This document shows, piece by piece, positions 1 through 8,857 of a stretch of 64,000 nucleotides of DNA. Source of the stretch: Sulfurospirillum sp. 1612 (GTDB lineage: Bacteria > Campylobacterota > Campylobacteria > Campylobacterales > Sulfurospirillaceae); NCBI RefSeq assembly GCF_036556685.1, contig NZ_CP140614.1, positions 1,798,001-1,862,000 of the forward strand, in the 5' to 3' direction. The notes below the pieces were generated by a model. That model saw only the letters and a list, made by a program, of their open reading frames with translations, made no database searches and was not told the origin of the DNA. A program made the position numbers and the translations under genes. The first letter of the stretch is position 1. Every line of letters starts with the position of its first letter.

Positions 1-356
1 TTTGCATAATCAAGCAAAATATTTTCGGCTTCAAGTTTACTTTTCCCATAATCATTATTTAATTCTGCTTGAATGGAAGAGGATAATAGTATGGGGGTAT
101 TTTTATTGGCTTCTTTTAAAATTTCTACAATCATCTTAGTAAGATTACTATTGCCTTCATAAAACTCACTTGCATCTTTTGGTCTATTGACACCTGCGAG
201 ATGAAATATAAAATCAACCTCTTTTACATAGGCTTCAAGTAGATTTATAGAATCTTTTTTACTGTATAAATAAAGCTCTATACTTTCATCTCTTTTGAGA
301 TGCTCTATCATATTTTTAGCCAAAAAACCATTTGAACCCGTGATGAGAACTTTCAT
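1..356 (-). CDS. fnlB: FnlB/CapF-like NAD-dependent sugar epimerase/reductase, 3' part beyond window
   Basis: Partial gene; only the first ~118 codons are in the window. Translation begins MKVLITGSNGFLAKNMI, an N-terminal Rossmann NAD(P)-binding glycine motif (GSNGFLAKN) of the extended short-chain dehydrogenase family, followed by DFIFHLAGVNRP, a signature I recall for WbjC/CapF/FnlB. That enzyme reduces the 4-keto sugar made by FnlA/CapE on the way to UDP-L-FucNAc. The ATG at 356 directly follows the fnlA stop codon (TAG then ATG), so the two are translationally coupled. The partner step, a C2 epimerase (fnlC/capG), would be expected just outside the window. Family call is firm; exact substrate is inferred from the neighbour. 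Confidence 0.82.
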   Translation of the reverse strand, partial: MKVLITGSNGFLAKNMIEHLKRDESIELYLYSKKDSINLLEAYVKEVDFIFHLAGVNRPKDASEFYEGNSNLTKMIVEILKEANKNTPILLSSSIQAELNNDYGKSKLEAENILLDYA

Positions 357-1382
357 CTAAATCACTCCAAATTCTTTCAGATCATCTTGGATCTCATATA
401 AATCTATTAGCATTTTTCTTAGTTCTGTTTCGTCAAGTCTATGCGTATTGTGAGAATGATACTCTCCAGCTTGTGTTACCACTTCTTCTCCATCTTCTAC
501 AAACTTAGTATAGTTCAAATCACGATTATCAGAAGGGATTCTATAGTAATCACCCATGTCTAAAGCTTTTACCATCTCCTCTTTTGTAAGAAGTGTTTCG
601 TAAAGCTTCTCTCCGTGGCGTGTGCCTATGATCTTTACTTCATGTTCTGGTCTGTTTAGCATGTTTTTGAGAGTTTTTGTCAAAAGCTCTATAGTAGCTG
701 CTGGAGCTTTTTGTACGAAAATATCTCCATTTTTACCATTTTTAAATGCAAAAAGCACTAAATCAACAGCTTGATCTAAACTCATCATAAACCTTGTCAT
801 AGCAGGGTCGGTAATCGTAATCGTTTTGCCAGCCCTAATCTGGTCGATGAAAAGTGGTATAACCGAACCACGAGATGCCATGACATTGCCATATCTCGTA
901 CATGCTATCATCGTGTCGTTATCATCAAGGTTTCTACTCTTTGCGACTGCTACTCGCTCCATCATAGCCTTGCTTATGCCCATCGCATTGATAGGATAGA
1001 CTGCTTTGTCTGTACTCAGGACTATCACCTTTTTCACTTTAGCATTTATCGCGGCATTTAGAACATTTTCAGTACCGATGACATTTGTCTGAACTGCTTG
1101 CATCGGGTAAAATTCACAAGATGGCACTTGTTTTAGAGCTGCCGCATGAAATATAAAATCAACACCACGAACTGCATCGATGACAGAATTGATATCTCTA
1201 ACATCGCCAAGATAAAATTTAAGCTTGTCGTTGTTATATACTTTCCTCATATCATCCTGTTTTTTCTCATCACGCGAAAAGATTCTGATCTCTTTTATAT
1301 CTGTATCTAAAAAACCTCTTAGCACTGCATTCCCGAAAGAACCTGTTCCTCCCGTGATTAATAAGACTTTATTTTTAAACAT
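357..1382 (-). CDS. fnlA: UDP-GlcNAc 4,6-dehydratase/5-epimerase (FnlA/CapE/WbjB type)
   Basis: 341 aa, full family length. Rossmann motif TGGTGSFG at residues 10-17 and an active-site segment STDKAVYPINAMGISK in which the usual YxxxK is MxxxK (M134, K138). This is the known hallmark of the CapE/FnlA branch that converts UDP-GlcNAc to a 4-keto-6-deoxy sugar for L-FucNAc. The later RFMMSLDQAVDLV segment also fits. It is cytosolic, providing precursor for capsule or O-antigen. It lies directly between a glycosyltransferase gene (no gap) and fnlB (no gap), so it is part of the polysaccharide operon. PseB and WbpM relatives are less likely because of the Met and the downstream CapF-like gene. Confidence 0.9.
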   Translation of the reverse strand: MFKNKVLLITGGTGSFGNAVLRGFLDTDIKEIRIFSRDEKKQDDMRKVYNNDKLKFYLGDVRDINSVIDAVRGVDFIFHAAALKQVPSCEFYPMQAVQTNVIGTENVLNAAINAKVKKVIVLSTDKAVYPINAMGISKAMMERVAVAKSRNLDDNDTMIACTRYGNVMASRGSVIPLFIDQIRAGKTITITDPAMTRFMMSLDQAVDLVLFAFKNGKNGDIFVQKAPAATIELLTKTLKNMLNRPEHEVKIIGTRHGEKLYETLLTKEEMVKALDMGDYYRIPSDNRDLNYTKFVEDGEEVVTQAGEYHSHNTHRLDETELRKMLIDLYEIQDDLKEFGVI

Positions 1383-2312
1383 TTACTCGTCCTCTTTTTT
1401 TCTTTGTAAAACATCAATATTATATTTATCTTTTATAAACTTCAAAATAGCATTTTTATCTTTACCAGCATTATGATAAATCTCATATATTTTTGCATCT
1501 ATATAAAAACGATACCAAAATCCTTGCAAAAAATGCCAAATAAATCCTTGTTTGCCATCTAAAAACCCTAACTTAAAAAAATAACGATAGTGAAAATAGA
1601 TAATTGGTCTCACAAACAATGGTAAACTATCATACTTTTGTCTAAGCCATCTTTTTCTTTCTATCTTTGTACCAAACAACTTCCCCTCTTCTATATCAGC
1701 ATCAACAAAGTTATAAATTTTATTTAGTCCATCAATTGCTTCTTTTGTTGCATAGCTATTATGTTTCTCTGTCCAGGCCGTTAGTCCATTTTTATTATCA
1801 TCTACTAAATCATTTTCAAATTCAACTGTATTTCCAGAAGTTAGTTTTATATGTTCATCCATCCAGCGCTGTTCCATCTGTCCATGACCAGATCTCCAAA
1901 TACGCAACAGCCACACAGGATAATATCCACCGTTTTTTATCCATCTATCCAAAAAATATAATCGGCGTTTTATATATATTCCAGATATATCATTATCAAG
2001 TGTATTGAGTTTACTGTTAATTTCACTTGCAAGTTCAGGAAGTACATATTCATCAGCATCTATCTTCATAATCCACTTAGTTTTTATAAGACAATTATCT
2101 AGTCCCCATTGAAACTGTTTGGCATGATTCCCTGGCCATTTATTTTTATAAACTTTAGCACCTAATGATTCAGCAATTTCAACAGTTTTATCAGTCGAGT
2201 TACTGTCTACTATAAAAATTTCTTTTGTAAAAGGCAACAATGATTTTATGCATCGTTCTATATGTTTTTCTTCATTGAAGGTTAATATTATTACTGATAT
2301 GTCTTGTGTCAT
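1383..2312 (-). CDS. Family 2 glycosyltransferase (WaaE-like)
   Basis: 309 aa. The N-terminus SVIILTFNEEKHIERCI followed by IVDSNSTDKT is the classic GT-A nucleotide-sugar binding fold. IDADEYV around residue 83 supplies the DxD-type metal motif, and a WxxxQRWMDEHI-type segment is typical of WaaE/KdtX-like LPS glycosyltransferases. No signal peptide is seen, so it is cytosolic or membrane-associated. It abuts fnlA with no gap and is 2 nt from the next glycosyltransferase, so it is probably one transcript. The sugar donor and acceptor cannot be told from sequence. Confidence 0.85.
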   Translation of the reverse strand: MTQDISVIILTFNEEKHIERCIKSLLPFTKEIFIVDSNSTDKTVEIAESLGAKVYKNKWPGNHAKQFQWGLDNCLIKTKWIMKIDADEYVLPELASEINSKLNTLDNDISGIYIKRRLYFLDRWIKNGGYYPVWLLRIWRSGHGQMEQRWMDEHIKLTSGNTVEFENDLVDDNKNGLTAWTEKHNSYATKEAIDGLNKIYNFVDADIEEGKLFGTKIERKRWLRQKYDSLPLFVRPIIYFHYRYFFKLGFLDGKQGFIWHFLQGFWYRFYIDAKIYEIYHNAGKDKNAILKFIKDKYNIDVLQRKKEDE

Positions 2313-2314
2313 TT

Positions 2315-3478
2315 TTACTTCACCATTTTTTCAAAGACTTCTTTAAATTGTACCGCAATATTTTCCCAATCATATTTTTTTGCTAATTTTTTTGCATTCA
2401 CTCGCATTACTTCCCTATCTTGTTTTAACATTTCCAATATTGCTATAGAAGTTTCGTTTACACTATTGTGAACCCATTTTCCACAATTTTCTTTTTCCAC
2501 CTCTTGCCAAGGTGTACCAGTACTTGCAACAATAGGTGTTCCAGAAGCCAAGCTTTCTACATACACATTTCCAAAGTTTTCATTATGAGATGGCAATGCA
2601 AACACATCAGCATTTGCTAAAAAGTCGATTTTATCTTGATTGCTAATCGAACCCACTAAATATATTTGATTTTCTAGTTTCAAATCTTTTATTAAATTTT
2701 CTAAATTTTTTTGTTCACCTTCATCTGGACCTGCAATCAAAAGTACTGAGTCAGGAAATTTTTCCAAAACAAAAACAAAAGATTTGATTAAAATATCAAA
2801 TCCTTTTTTAGCATGTAGCCTACTCATAGAAACTATGATATGAGATGGAGTGACATCTTTATCTATGTACTTTTTCATATACTCATTTTTACTCAGGAAA
2901 TTATATACATCATATGATTTTACATCAACTCCGTTTGGGATAATTACAATCTTTGCTTCAGGAAATATATTTAAAATATCTTTTTTTTCAGCCTCACATG
3001 TAGCATGCCAATAAACATTTTTTATAAATGGTTTTATAAAAAAATTTAGCCATATTTGTTTAAAGCTATTTCCTTGCCCTATGCACCATTTACACAATGC
3101 ACCTCTCGTAGATATTAGAATTGGTTTTTGAAACAATTTTGCATACAATAAAGATATAGGTACGGGTGTGTTAAATATAGCTTGAATATTTACAACATCA
3201 GATTGTTTTATATCTTTATAGATATTTAAAAATAGTGCTAAAGAAAATTTTCCTACAATAGTTTCATTGTAATATTTTACATATAAGTCATTTTCAAGTT
3301 CTATATATTTATTGGTCTCTACATCAAGTTTAGAAGTCATATTCGTGTTTGTTGTAGATACAAATACTTCCACATTATCTAATGCAGCTAACTCCTTAGA
3401 TGTATTTAATGAGGAAAATATTGGTCCACCATAGACTACTGCTGGATAGAATGATGGGATTATTATATTAATTTTCAT
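2315..3478 (-). CDS. Family 4 glycosyltransferase
   Basis: 387 aa GT-B enzyme. The N-terminal acceptor half starts MKINIIIPSFYPAVVYGGP. The C-terminal donor half has SMSRLHAKKGFDILI, LLIAGPDEGEQ and a PSHNENFGNVYVESLASGTPIVAS segment, where the E-x7-E type motif of GT4 enzymes sits. It overlaps the upstream polymerase gene by 4 nt (ATGA), showing translational coupling. It probably adds one sugar of the lipid-linked repeat unit. Specificity unknown. Confidence 0.88.
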   Translation of the reverse strand: MKINIIIPSFYPAVVYGGPIFSSLNTSKELAALDNVEVFVSTTNTNMTSKLDVETNKYIELENDLYVKYYNETIVGKFSLALFLNIYKDIKQSDVVNIQAIFNTPVPISLLYAKLFQKPILISTRGALCKWCIGQGNSFKQIWLNFFIKPFIKNVYWHATCEAEKKDILNIFPEAKIVIIPNGVDVKSYDVYNFLSKNEYMKKYIDKDVTPSHIIVSMSRLHAKKGFDILIKSFVFVLEKFPDSVLLIAGPDEGEQKNLENLIKDLKLENQIYLVGSISNQDKIDFLANADVFALPSHNENFGNVYVESLASGTPIVASTGTPWQEVEKENCGKWVHNSVNETSIAILEMLKQDREVMRVNAKKLAKKYDWENIAVQFKEVFEKMVK

Positions 3479-4782
3479 TTTTGTTTTCTCTTTATCTTGA
3501 TAATTAAGTATATATTTGACAGACTTTTGTATAATATGCTTAATAATATTATATTTCTTATATTTATAATCATTCCAGTAATACTTCCTTCAATATTAAA
3601 TAATGTATATATCGAATATGTTACTATGATAAGATATAGTAAATTTTTATTTTTATTTATCTTTAATAAAAATAAAATAAAAACAATATATAAAATCATA
3701 AATAAGGGATATAAAACAACGGCGAATATACCAAAATCAACTAAAAAACTTGCTAAAATATTAGTTGGATAATCAGTGCTTCTTATATGCATAAATTGTG
3801 CAATCATTTCATCTGAAGATAAGACTTTTTTATTTGTATATAATATAGAAGGTATAGTGTTTAAAATATTTTGATTTAATATAGCTCCATATGTGGGAGA
3901 AATATTTTTATTAATTAGTTGGTTCATCAATAAAGATGTAAAATCAAAAATTGCCATCCTATCTTGCACATTCGCTTCACTTGCTTCAGAATCAAAAGCT
4001 AATTCTAAAATATTCTTGTTTAATTCAAAACTTGTGCCTGCCATAATAGACTCCGCAATGTCAAGTCTTATATTTTCGTAAATATTATTTGCTATGAAAA
4101 CAAATAATAAAAACACTAGCATAATGGGAATCTTATATACACTAAAAATATTCTTCTTTTTTTTATACATCAGAATAAATACGATTAATAGTAATGCAAG
4201 TAGTAACTCTCGTCTACTGTAAAATAAAAAATATACCAAAATTAATCCAAAAATTACTGTGTATAGATAATAGGGAAGACGTGTTCTATGCTTACTAGAC
4301 AATATAATAATCAATAATAAGTAAAAAATAGGTATAACAAATGATGAGATAACTATACCATATGTATTTACTGCATTGAGATCAGATAATTCTGGAAGGC
4401 GGAAAATAAACCCATATGTTTTAAAAAAATATAAAACTGTTCCAAACGAAAATGCCGATAAAATTATTACTATAGGTACCGATACACAAGAAGCTCGTTG
4501 TATAATAAAATCAAATAACATAAGATTAGTATAATGTTTAGGTATAAAAAATTTAATTAACAAAATTAAAATTACTGTTGTTAAAAATATATATCCAATA
4601 GTCAATATCTGTGCTTGAATGTCAATATCTGAATGTTGTTTTATCTTATAGACAAGAGTCAAAAGAATAAATGAAAGAAATATACCAACTACATACATAC
4701 TAAAGATATTTATTCTTTTAAAATCCTTATACATATAAAACCAGGTACACATAATAATTATTATTAAAACAGACATCACCAT
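3475..4782 (-). CDS. Oligosaccharide repeat-unit polymerase (Wzy-like), multi-pass membrane protein
   Basis: 435 aa, very hydrophobic, with roughly ten or more membrane segments and a central hydrophilic loop (about residues 225-320) as in O-antigen polymerases. Its place between glycosyltransferases and a Wzx-like flippase fits Wzy, which joins undecaprenyl-linked repeat units at the periplasmic face. Wzy proteins are too divergent for a motif-based call, so topology and context carry the argument. The DNA is among the most AT-rich in the window. It starts 1 nt after the stop of a small membrane ORF; the first residues MVMSVLIIII leave some doubt about the exact start. Confidence 0.65.
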   Translation of the reverse strand: MVMSVLIIIIMCTWFYMYKDFKRINIFSMYVVGIFLSFILLTLVYKIKQHSDIDIQAQILTIGYIFLTTVILILLIKFFIPKHYTNLMLFDFIIQRASCVSVPIVIILSAFSFGTVLYFFKTYGFIFRLPELSDLNAVNTYGIVISSFVIPIFYLLLIIILSSKHRTRLPYYLYTVIFGLILVYFLFYSRRELLLALLLIVFILMYKKKKNIFSVYKIPIMLVFLLFVFIANNIYENIRLDIAESIMAGTSFELNKNILELAFDSEASEANVQDRMAIFDFTSLLMNQLINKNISPTYGAILNQNILNTIPSILYTNKKVLSSDEMIAQFMHIRSTDYPTNILASFLVDFGIFAVVLYPLFMILYIVFILFLLKINKNKNLLYLIIVTYSIYTLFNIEGSITGMIINIRNIILLSILYKSLSNIYLIIKIKRKQK

Positions 4783-4783
4783 T

Positions 4784-4996
4784 TCAGAACCAATCTACAA
4801 GCATATTAAGTACATATGATTTTCTATAAAAAATGGCTTGATTCAAATTAAGCTCAGCAAAATAAGACTTATGAAAAGAATAAATTATTATAAACATTCT
4901 CATGATAGCACCGATAAAAAACAATATAAGCAAAAGTATTCCAAAACCTTTTGCTTGGTCAATTACCTTTCCCTCAACTCGCTTTACACTTTTCAT
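4784..4996 (-). CDS. Small membrane protein of unknown function in polysaccharide cluster
   Basis: 70 aa with a basic N-terminus (MKSVKRVEGK) and one strongly hydrophobic stretch (about residues 18-40), then a polar tail ending in W-F. A purine-rich AAAAGGGAAT precedes the ATG, so translation is plausible. It sits 1 nt upstream of the polymerase gene. I recognise no family. It could be a real coupled small protein or the N-terminal remnant of a longer membrane enzyme that has decayed. Confidence 0.4.
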   Translation of the reverse strand: MKSVKRVEGKVIDQAKGFGILLLILFFIGAIMRMFIIIYSFHKSYFAELNLNQAIFYRKSYVLNMLVDWF

Positions 4997-5118
4997 TTAT
5001 TATTCCCTTTTGACTTTAAATTAATAGAATCTGAAGACAAATATTGTTCACTTTTTATCATGATACTTTCTTATTCCTTTCTAAAAAATCTATTTTCAAT
5101 AAATAAGACAAGTACCAA

Positions 5119-5424
5119 TTAATTAATTCTACACTGAAAAATATTAACAAAATAATCTATTGTCTTAAAGCTAAATTTTTCTATTATTAAAATATAAAAT
5201 ATTGTTATTAACATTACGATTGACAATGAAAAAGGAATTATCTGAAAATCATTTATCCTTAAATAATAATTTTTATCTATTAGTATATTAAGTGGAGTAA
5301 GCGAAATTGAAAAAATAAATAATATATACATATAAAAATGAATCAAATAAATATTTTTTTTAATCAATAATGGCATAATAATTAATGAAATTATATAATA
5401 AATAGATAAATAAATATCAATCAT
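5119..5424 (-). CDS. Small multi-pass membrane protein, unknown
   Basis: 101 aa, made almost entirely of hydrophobic residues, with about three predicted membrane segments. It begins immediately after the acyltransferase stop (no gap). No family is recognised. With the 70-aa neighbour and the 120-nt AT-rich stretch between them (4997-5118, which holds only a 22-codon reading frame), it may be the remains of a decayed membrane gene. It could also be a genuine small protein. Confidence 0.4.
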   Translation of the reverse strand: MIDIYLSIYYIISLIIMPLLIKKNIYLIHFYMYILFIFSISLTPLNILIDKNYYLRINDFQIIPFSLSIVMLITIFYILIIEKFSFKTIDYFVNIFQCRIN

Positions 5425-6507
5425 CTAATTACTTTTCTTTTTTATTAAATATTTCTGAATATTTATAGTATTCTTTTCAAATACGAAAAATAATAAATAC
5501 ACATACAAATATATAAGCAGCATAAAAGAAAAATAATACAATAAATTAGTTATTGTTGGTTGCATAAGTATTGAATTTACACCATAAATATAAAAAACTG
5601 ATATCAAGAAAACAAAAAAAGGAAAATGAAACAGATATAAACTATAAGAAAAGTCAGCCATTTTATGATTTAGATTTTTAAAATACACCCTACTAGAGAT
5701 ATCATTTTTCAATGAATTAATTAATAAAGATATTGATAAAGCTAAAGCTAAATCAATATAAAATTCATTATATTTTCTTGATAAAATTAAAATAATAAAT
5801 AAAATTGTTACTGCTAAATATCTATGAATTAATCGTTTTTTTACTAATACAATATAACTACCCATGAACCAAATAGATGAATAAATAAGAATATCAATAT
5901 TTTTAAAAACCAATAACACAACTATTCCTAGAAATAATATACGAGTCCAATTGTTGATAAATAGTAAGATAAATAGTATATAATAACTCCACTCATTTGC
6001 TAACGACCATAAAGGACCATTTGTACCCAAAGTTGATACAAATATAGTTTGTAAATTTAACATATTACCAACTAAAGTCAACAAACTTAAGTGTTCACTT
6101 ACATTACTATTCATACTACTTATATGAAAAACATTTGTATATAAATCAGAAAAATTTATATTTCCATAGTAATCCAAGATATAACCTATTATAAGTGCAG
6201 GAATCAATACTATATAAATCCTTGTAAATCTTTTTATAAAATATGATTTTATATATTCATTATTTAGTTTATTTTCTTTATACTTTTTTAACACTGCCCC
6301 CCCTACTAAATATCCAGATATTACAAAAAACACGATAACTGCCTGATGCCCAAATCCGGTAATAAAATAAAATAATTTTATAAAAATAGTTTTATTTTCA
6401 ACTAGATTATATTCTACAAAAAGAAAAGACCTTAAATGACCAACTACGACCATGAGTGCAGCAAACCATCGTAAAAAGTTTAAAGTATTACTTAATTGAT
6501 TATTCAT
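5425..6507 (-). CDS. Acyltransferase family 3 (OafA/YrhL-like) O-acyltransferase
   Basis: 360 aa integral membrane protein. It starts LNFLRWFAALMVVVGHLRSF, carrying the R...H pair of acyltransferase-3 enzymes, and later has VIVFFVISGYLVGGAVLKKY and LWSLANEWSYYILF, all signature segments of this family. It likely transfers an acetyl or other acyl group onto the surface polysaccharide at the membrane. It overlaps the flippase gene by 8 nt. Acceptor sugar unknown. Confidence 0.88.
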   Translation of the reverse strand: MNNQLSNTLNFLRWFAALMVVVGHLRSFLFVEYNLVENKTIFIKLFYFITGFGHQAVIVFFVISGYLVGGAVLKKYKENKLNNEYIKSYFIKRFTRIYIVLIPALIIGYILDYYGNINFSDLYTNVFHISSMNSNVSEHLSLLTLVGNMLNLQTIFVSTLGTNGPLWSLANEWSYYILFILLFINNWTRILFLGIVVLLVFKNIDILIYSSIWFMGSYIVLVKKRLIHRYLAVTILFIILILSRKYNEFYIDLALALSISLLINSLKNDISSRVYFKNLNHKMADFSYSLYLFHFPFFVFLISVFYIYGVNSILMQPTITNLLYYFSFMLLIYLYVYLLFFVFEKNTINIQKYLIKKKSN

Positions 6508-7714
6508 CTCTATACTTCCTAATATATATTAACTGTAATAACAAAATAACTAAATATGCTAAAAAAGTAGAAATAGAAGCGGCTATTATTCCATACTCTT
6601 GTATAAAAAAGTTACCAATAATATTTACAATAAAGGCAGCTACATAAATATATGCTAAAACATTCAACTTTTTAAATAATGTCAAATACATACTCAGTGC
6701 TGTTTGAATTAATGTAAAAAATATAGCAAAAACTAAAATAATAAAAGCATTAAAATAATAACTATTATTGATTACCTCTGGTTCTAATAATAGTTCATAT
6801 ATAGATGTTGGCAATAGATATGCAACTAAACCTAAAAATGCAAAAATAATAGATAAAATAATAATTGATTTTTTCAAATAATTTAAAGCTATAGTTTTAT
6901 CTTCTTCATAATACTTCAATACTTTTGGATTTACATACATACTATATACTTGGCCTATGACCTGACCCATACCCGCTACTTGTGCAAGTATTGCATAAAG
7001 TGCGACATCTTTACTAGTCATATAATAATCTATAAAATATCTATCTGAAAATGAAATCCCCCAACTAAATATCGCTACAAATACAATGGGGTAAGCAAAT
7101 ATAAAATACTTCTTTAAATTTTCAAGATTGATAATAAAACTAAATTTATAATCTTTTAAATATCTTTGTATAAACATAAATGAAAATATATAGCCACAGA
7201 CTATTCCATATAGAAATGATTCAAGAGATTGAAACGAGATATAAAATAGTATTGGCAATAAAAACTTTGATGAGGCTTCCAGTGTTTTTAAAATAAAATA
7301 TTTTTTTCTTTCTAAATTCAATAAGAATATTTGTTGATTAAATGTATAGTTATTTAAAATCAAGAAATATATAAATATAAGAGTTAGTATTTCATAAGAA
7401 AATCGCTCCATAAATAAACCATAAATATATATAATAAAAATACTTATAATATTAATAAAAATCAATAATGTTCTAAATTCATTGACAAATTCTACTTTAT
7501 CTGTGGCACTATTATAAAATCTATTATATGCCTGTGATGGGATTTGTAAAAAGATATAAGACAATGCTACTATTAAAGTTTGCAATAATATAAAATTACC
7601 ATATATATCTTTATCTACATTGTATGAAACATATCTTATAAAGAATAATTGCATCAACAATGGAACACCTACAGTGAACATTGTTATTAAAAAAGATTTA
7701 TTTATTTTTGGCAA
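6500..7714 (-). CDS. Wzx-like polysaccharide flippase (MOP superfamily)
   Basis: 404 aa with about 12 hydrophobic segments. It begins at a TTG (PKINKSFLITMFTVGVPLL) after a purine-rich GAGAGAATTTTAG, and overlaps the upstream glycosyltransferase gene by 17 nt. The N-terminal layout and the central WGISFSDRYFIDYYM segment are typical of polysaccharide biosynthesis/export proteins of the MATE-like fold. It would flip the lipid-linked oligosaccharide to the periplasm for the nearby polymerase. AT-rich coding sequence like its neighbours. Confidence 0.8.
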   Translation of the reverse strand: MPKINKSFLITMFTVGVPLLMQLFFIRYVSYNVDKDIYGNFILLQTLIVALSYIFLQIPSQAYNRFYNSATDKVEFVNEFRTLLIFINIISIFIIYIYGLFMERFSYEILTLIFIYFLILNNYTFNQQIFLLNLERKKYFILKTLEASSKFLLPILFYISFQSLESFLYGIVCGYIFSFMFIQRYLKDYKFSFIINLENLKKYFIFAYPIVFVAIFSWGISFSDRYFIDYYMTSKDVALYAILAQVAGMGQVIGQVYSMYVNPKVLKYYEEDKTIALNYLKKSIIILSIIFAFLGLVAYLLPTSIYELLLEPEVINNSYYFNAFIILVFAIFFTLIQTALSMYLTLFKKLNVLAYIYVAAFIVNIIGNFFIQEYGIIAASISTFLAYLVILLLQLIYIRKYRDE

Positions 7715-8855
7715 CTAAAATTCTCTCTAAATTTTTTATATATCTATCTCCATAATCATCCCAAGTAAATCCACTAGAAACTCTTGCTTTCGCTTTCTTA
7801 CCCATCTCTTTAGCAATATCTTGATTTTCATACAAAAAAAGTATTTTTTCTTTTATAGCTTCAACATTACGAATTGGGATAACAAAACCTTCTTCTCCAT
7901 CTTTAGTAATTAAATCATCACCACCTGTATTTGTAGTACAAACTAAAGGTAATCCACAAGCCATTGCTTGTAACTGAACCATTGCCATACCTTCTTGAAT
8001 AGAAGGCATTATGAATACACTTCCTTGAGAATAATACTTGTACAATTCGTTTTGTGGTTTATGTCCCAAAAACTTTATATTCTCATTTTTATACTTTTCA
8101 ATATATGGTCTCATCTCTTCGTTTATAGAGCCTAAATGCCATAACTCACAATTTTCTAACGAAAGCTCATTAAAAGCTTGTAATAAATAATGACTACCCT
8201 TTTGAAATGTCAATCCTCCTGCATATATAATCCTAAAAATTTTATCAGTTTTAGGAATCTGTTTAAATTTACTTAAATCAACACCATAAGGATTGACAAG
8301 AAGTTTTTCTTCTGGTATTCCATGTTCTAAAAAACTTCGTTTTACAAACGAAGATGGTATCGATATATAATCAGCAAGCTCATATTCCAAAAGTTCTCTT
8401 TGCCAACAAGGATAATCAGGATTATATTTTAATCCTTGCAATGAAAATTCTTCAGTTAAAATATTCTGTTGATAATTATAATGAGAACATCCTCTCTCTA
8501 TAATAGTTACTATACCTTCTTCTTTTGCCTTTATTAATGTCTCTAAACTCGATCCACTCGATCCAATGAAGACATCATTTTTTTTTAATTCTTTAGATAC
8601 TTTATTAGAAAATAAAGTTTTTAGAAAACTATTAAACCAATAATTTTTAATTCCAGTTTTATATGTCAATCTCATTATTATTTCATATATGACTTTACTT
8701 ACTATTTTCTCTTTTGTTAGTCCCCATTCCTTGACCTTATACTTTGGGTATGTTGTAAAGAGTTTATTCATCACTCCTGATTTATTTAGTTGTTTAGCTA
8801 AATCAAATAAGTGAAATCTTCCAAATACTAATATATCAACCTTAAAATTTCTCAT
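7698..8855 (-). CDS. Family 4 glycosyltransferase
   Basis: 385 aa from the ATG at 8855, chosen because GGAG lies 7 nt upstream; an in-frame TTG 6 nt earlier overlaps the previous stop. GT-B fold: IIYAGGLTFQKGSHYLL opens the donor domain, followed by FLGHKPQNELYKYY and PSIQEGMAMVQLQAMACGLP, the E-containing GT4 nucleotide-sugar site. It lies between the heptosyltransferase and flippase genes. Substrate unknown. Confidence 0.87.
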   Translation of the reverse strand: MRNFKVDILVFGRFHLFDLAKQLNKSGVMNKLFTTYPKYKVKEWGLTKEKIVSKVIYEIIMRLTYKTGIKNYWFNSFLKTLFSNKVSKELKKNDVFIGSSGSSLETLIKAKEEGIVTIIERGCSHYNYQQNILTEEFSLQGLKYNPDYPCWQRELLEYELADYISIPSSFVKRSFLEHGIPEEKLLVNPYGVDLSKFKQIPKTDKIFRIIYAGGLTFQKGSHYLLQAFNELSLENCELWHLGSINEEMRPYIEKYKNENIKFLGHKPQNELYKYYSQGSVFIMPSIQEGMAMVQLQAMACGLPLVCTTNTGGDDLITKDGEEGFVIPIRNVEAIKEKILFLYENQDIAKEMGKKAKARVSSGFTWDDYGDRYIKNLERILVAKNK

Positions 8856-8857
8856 TT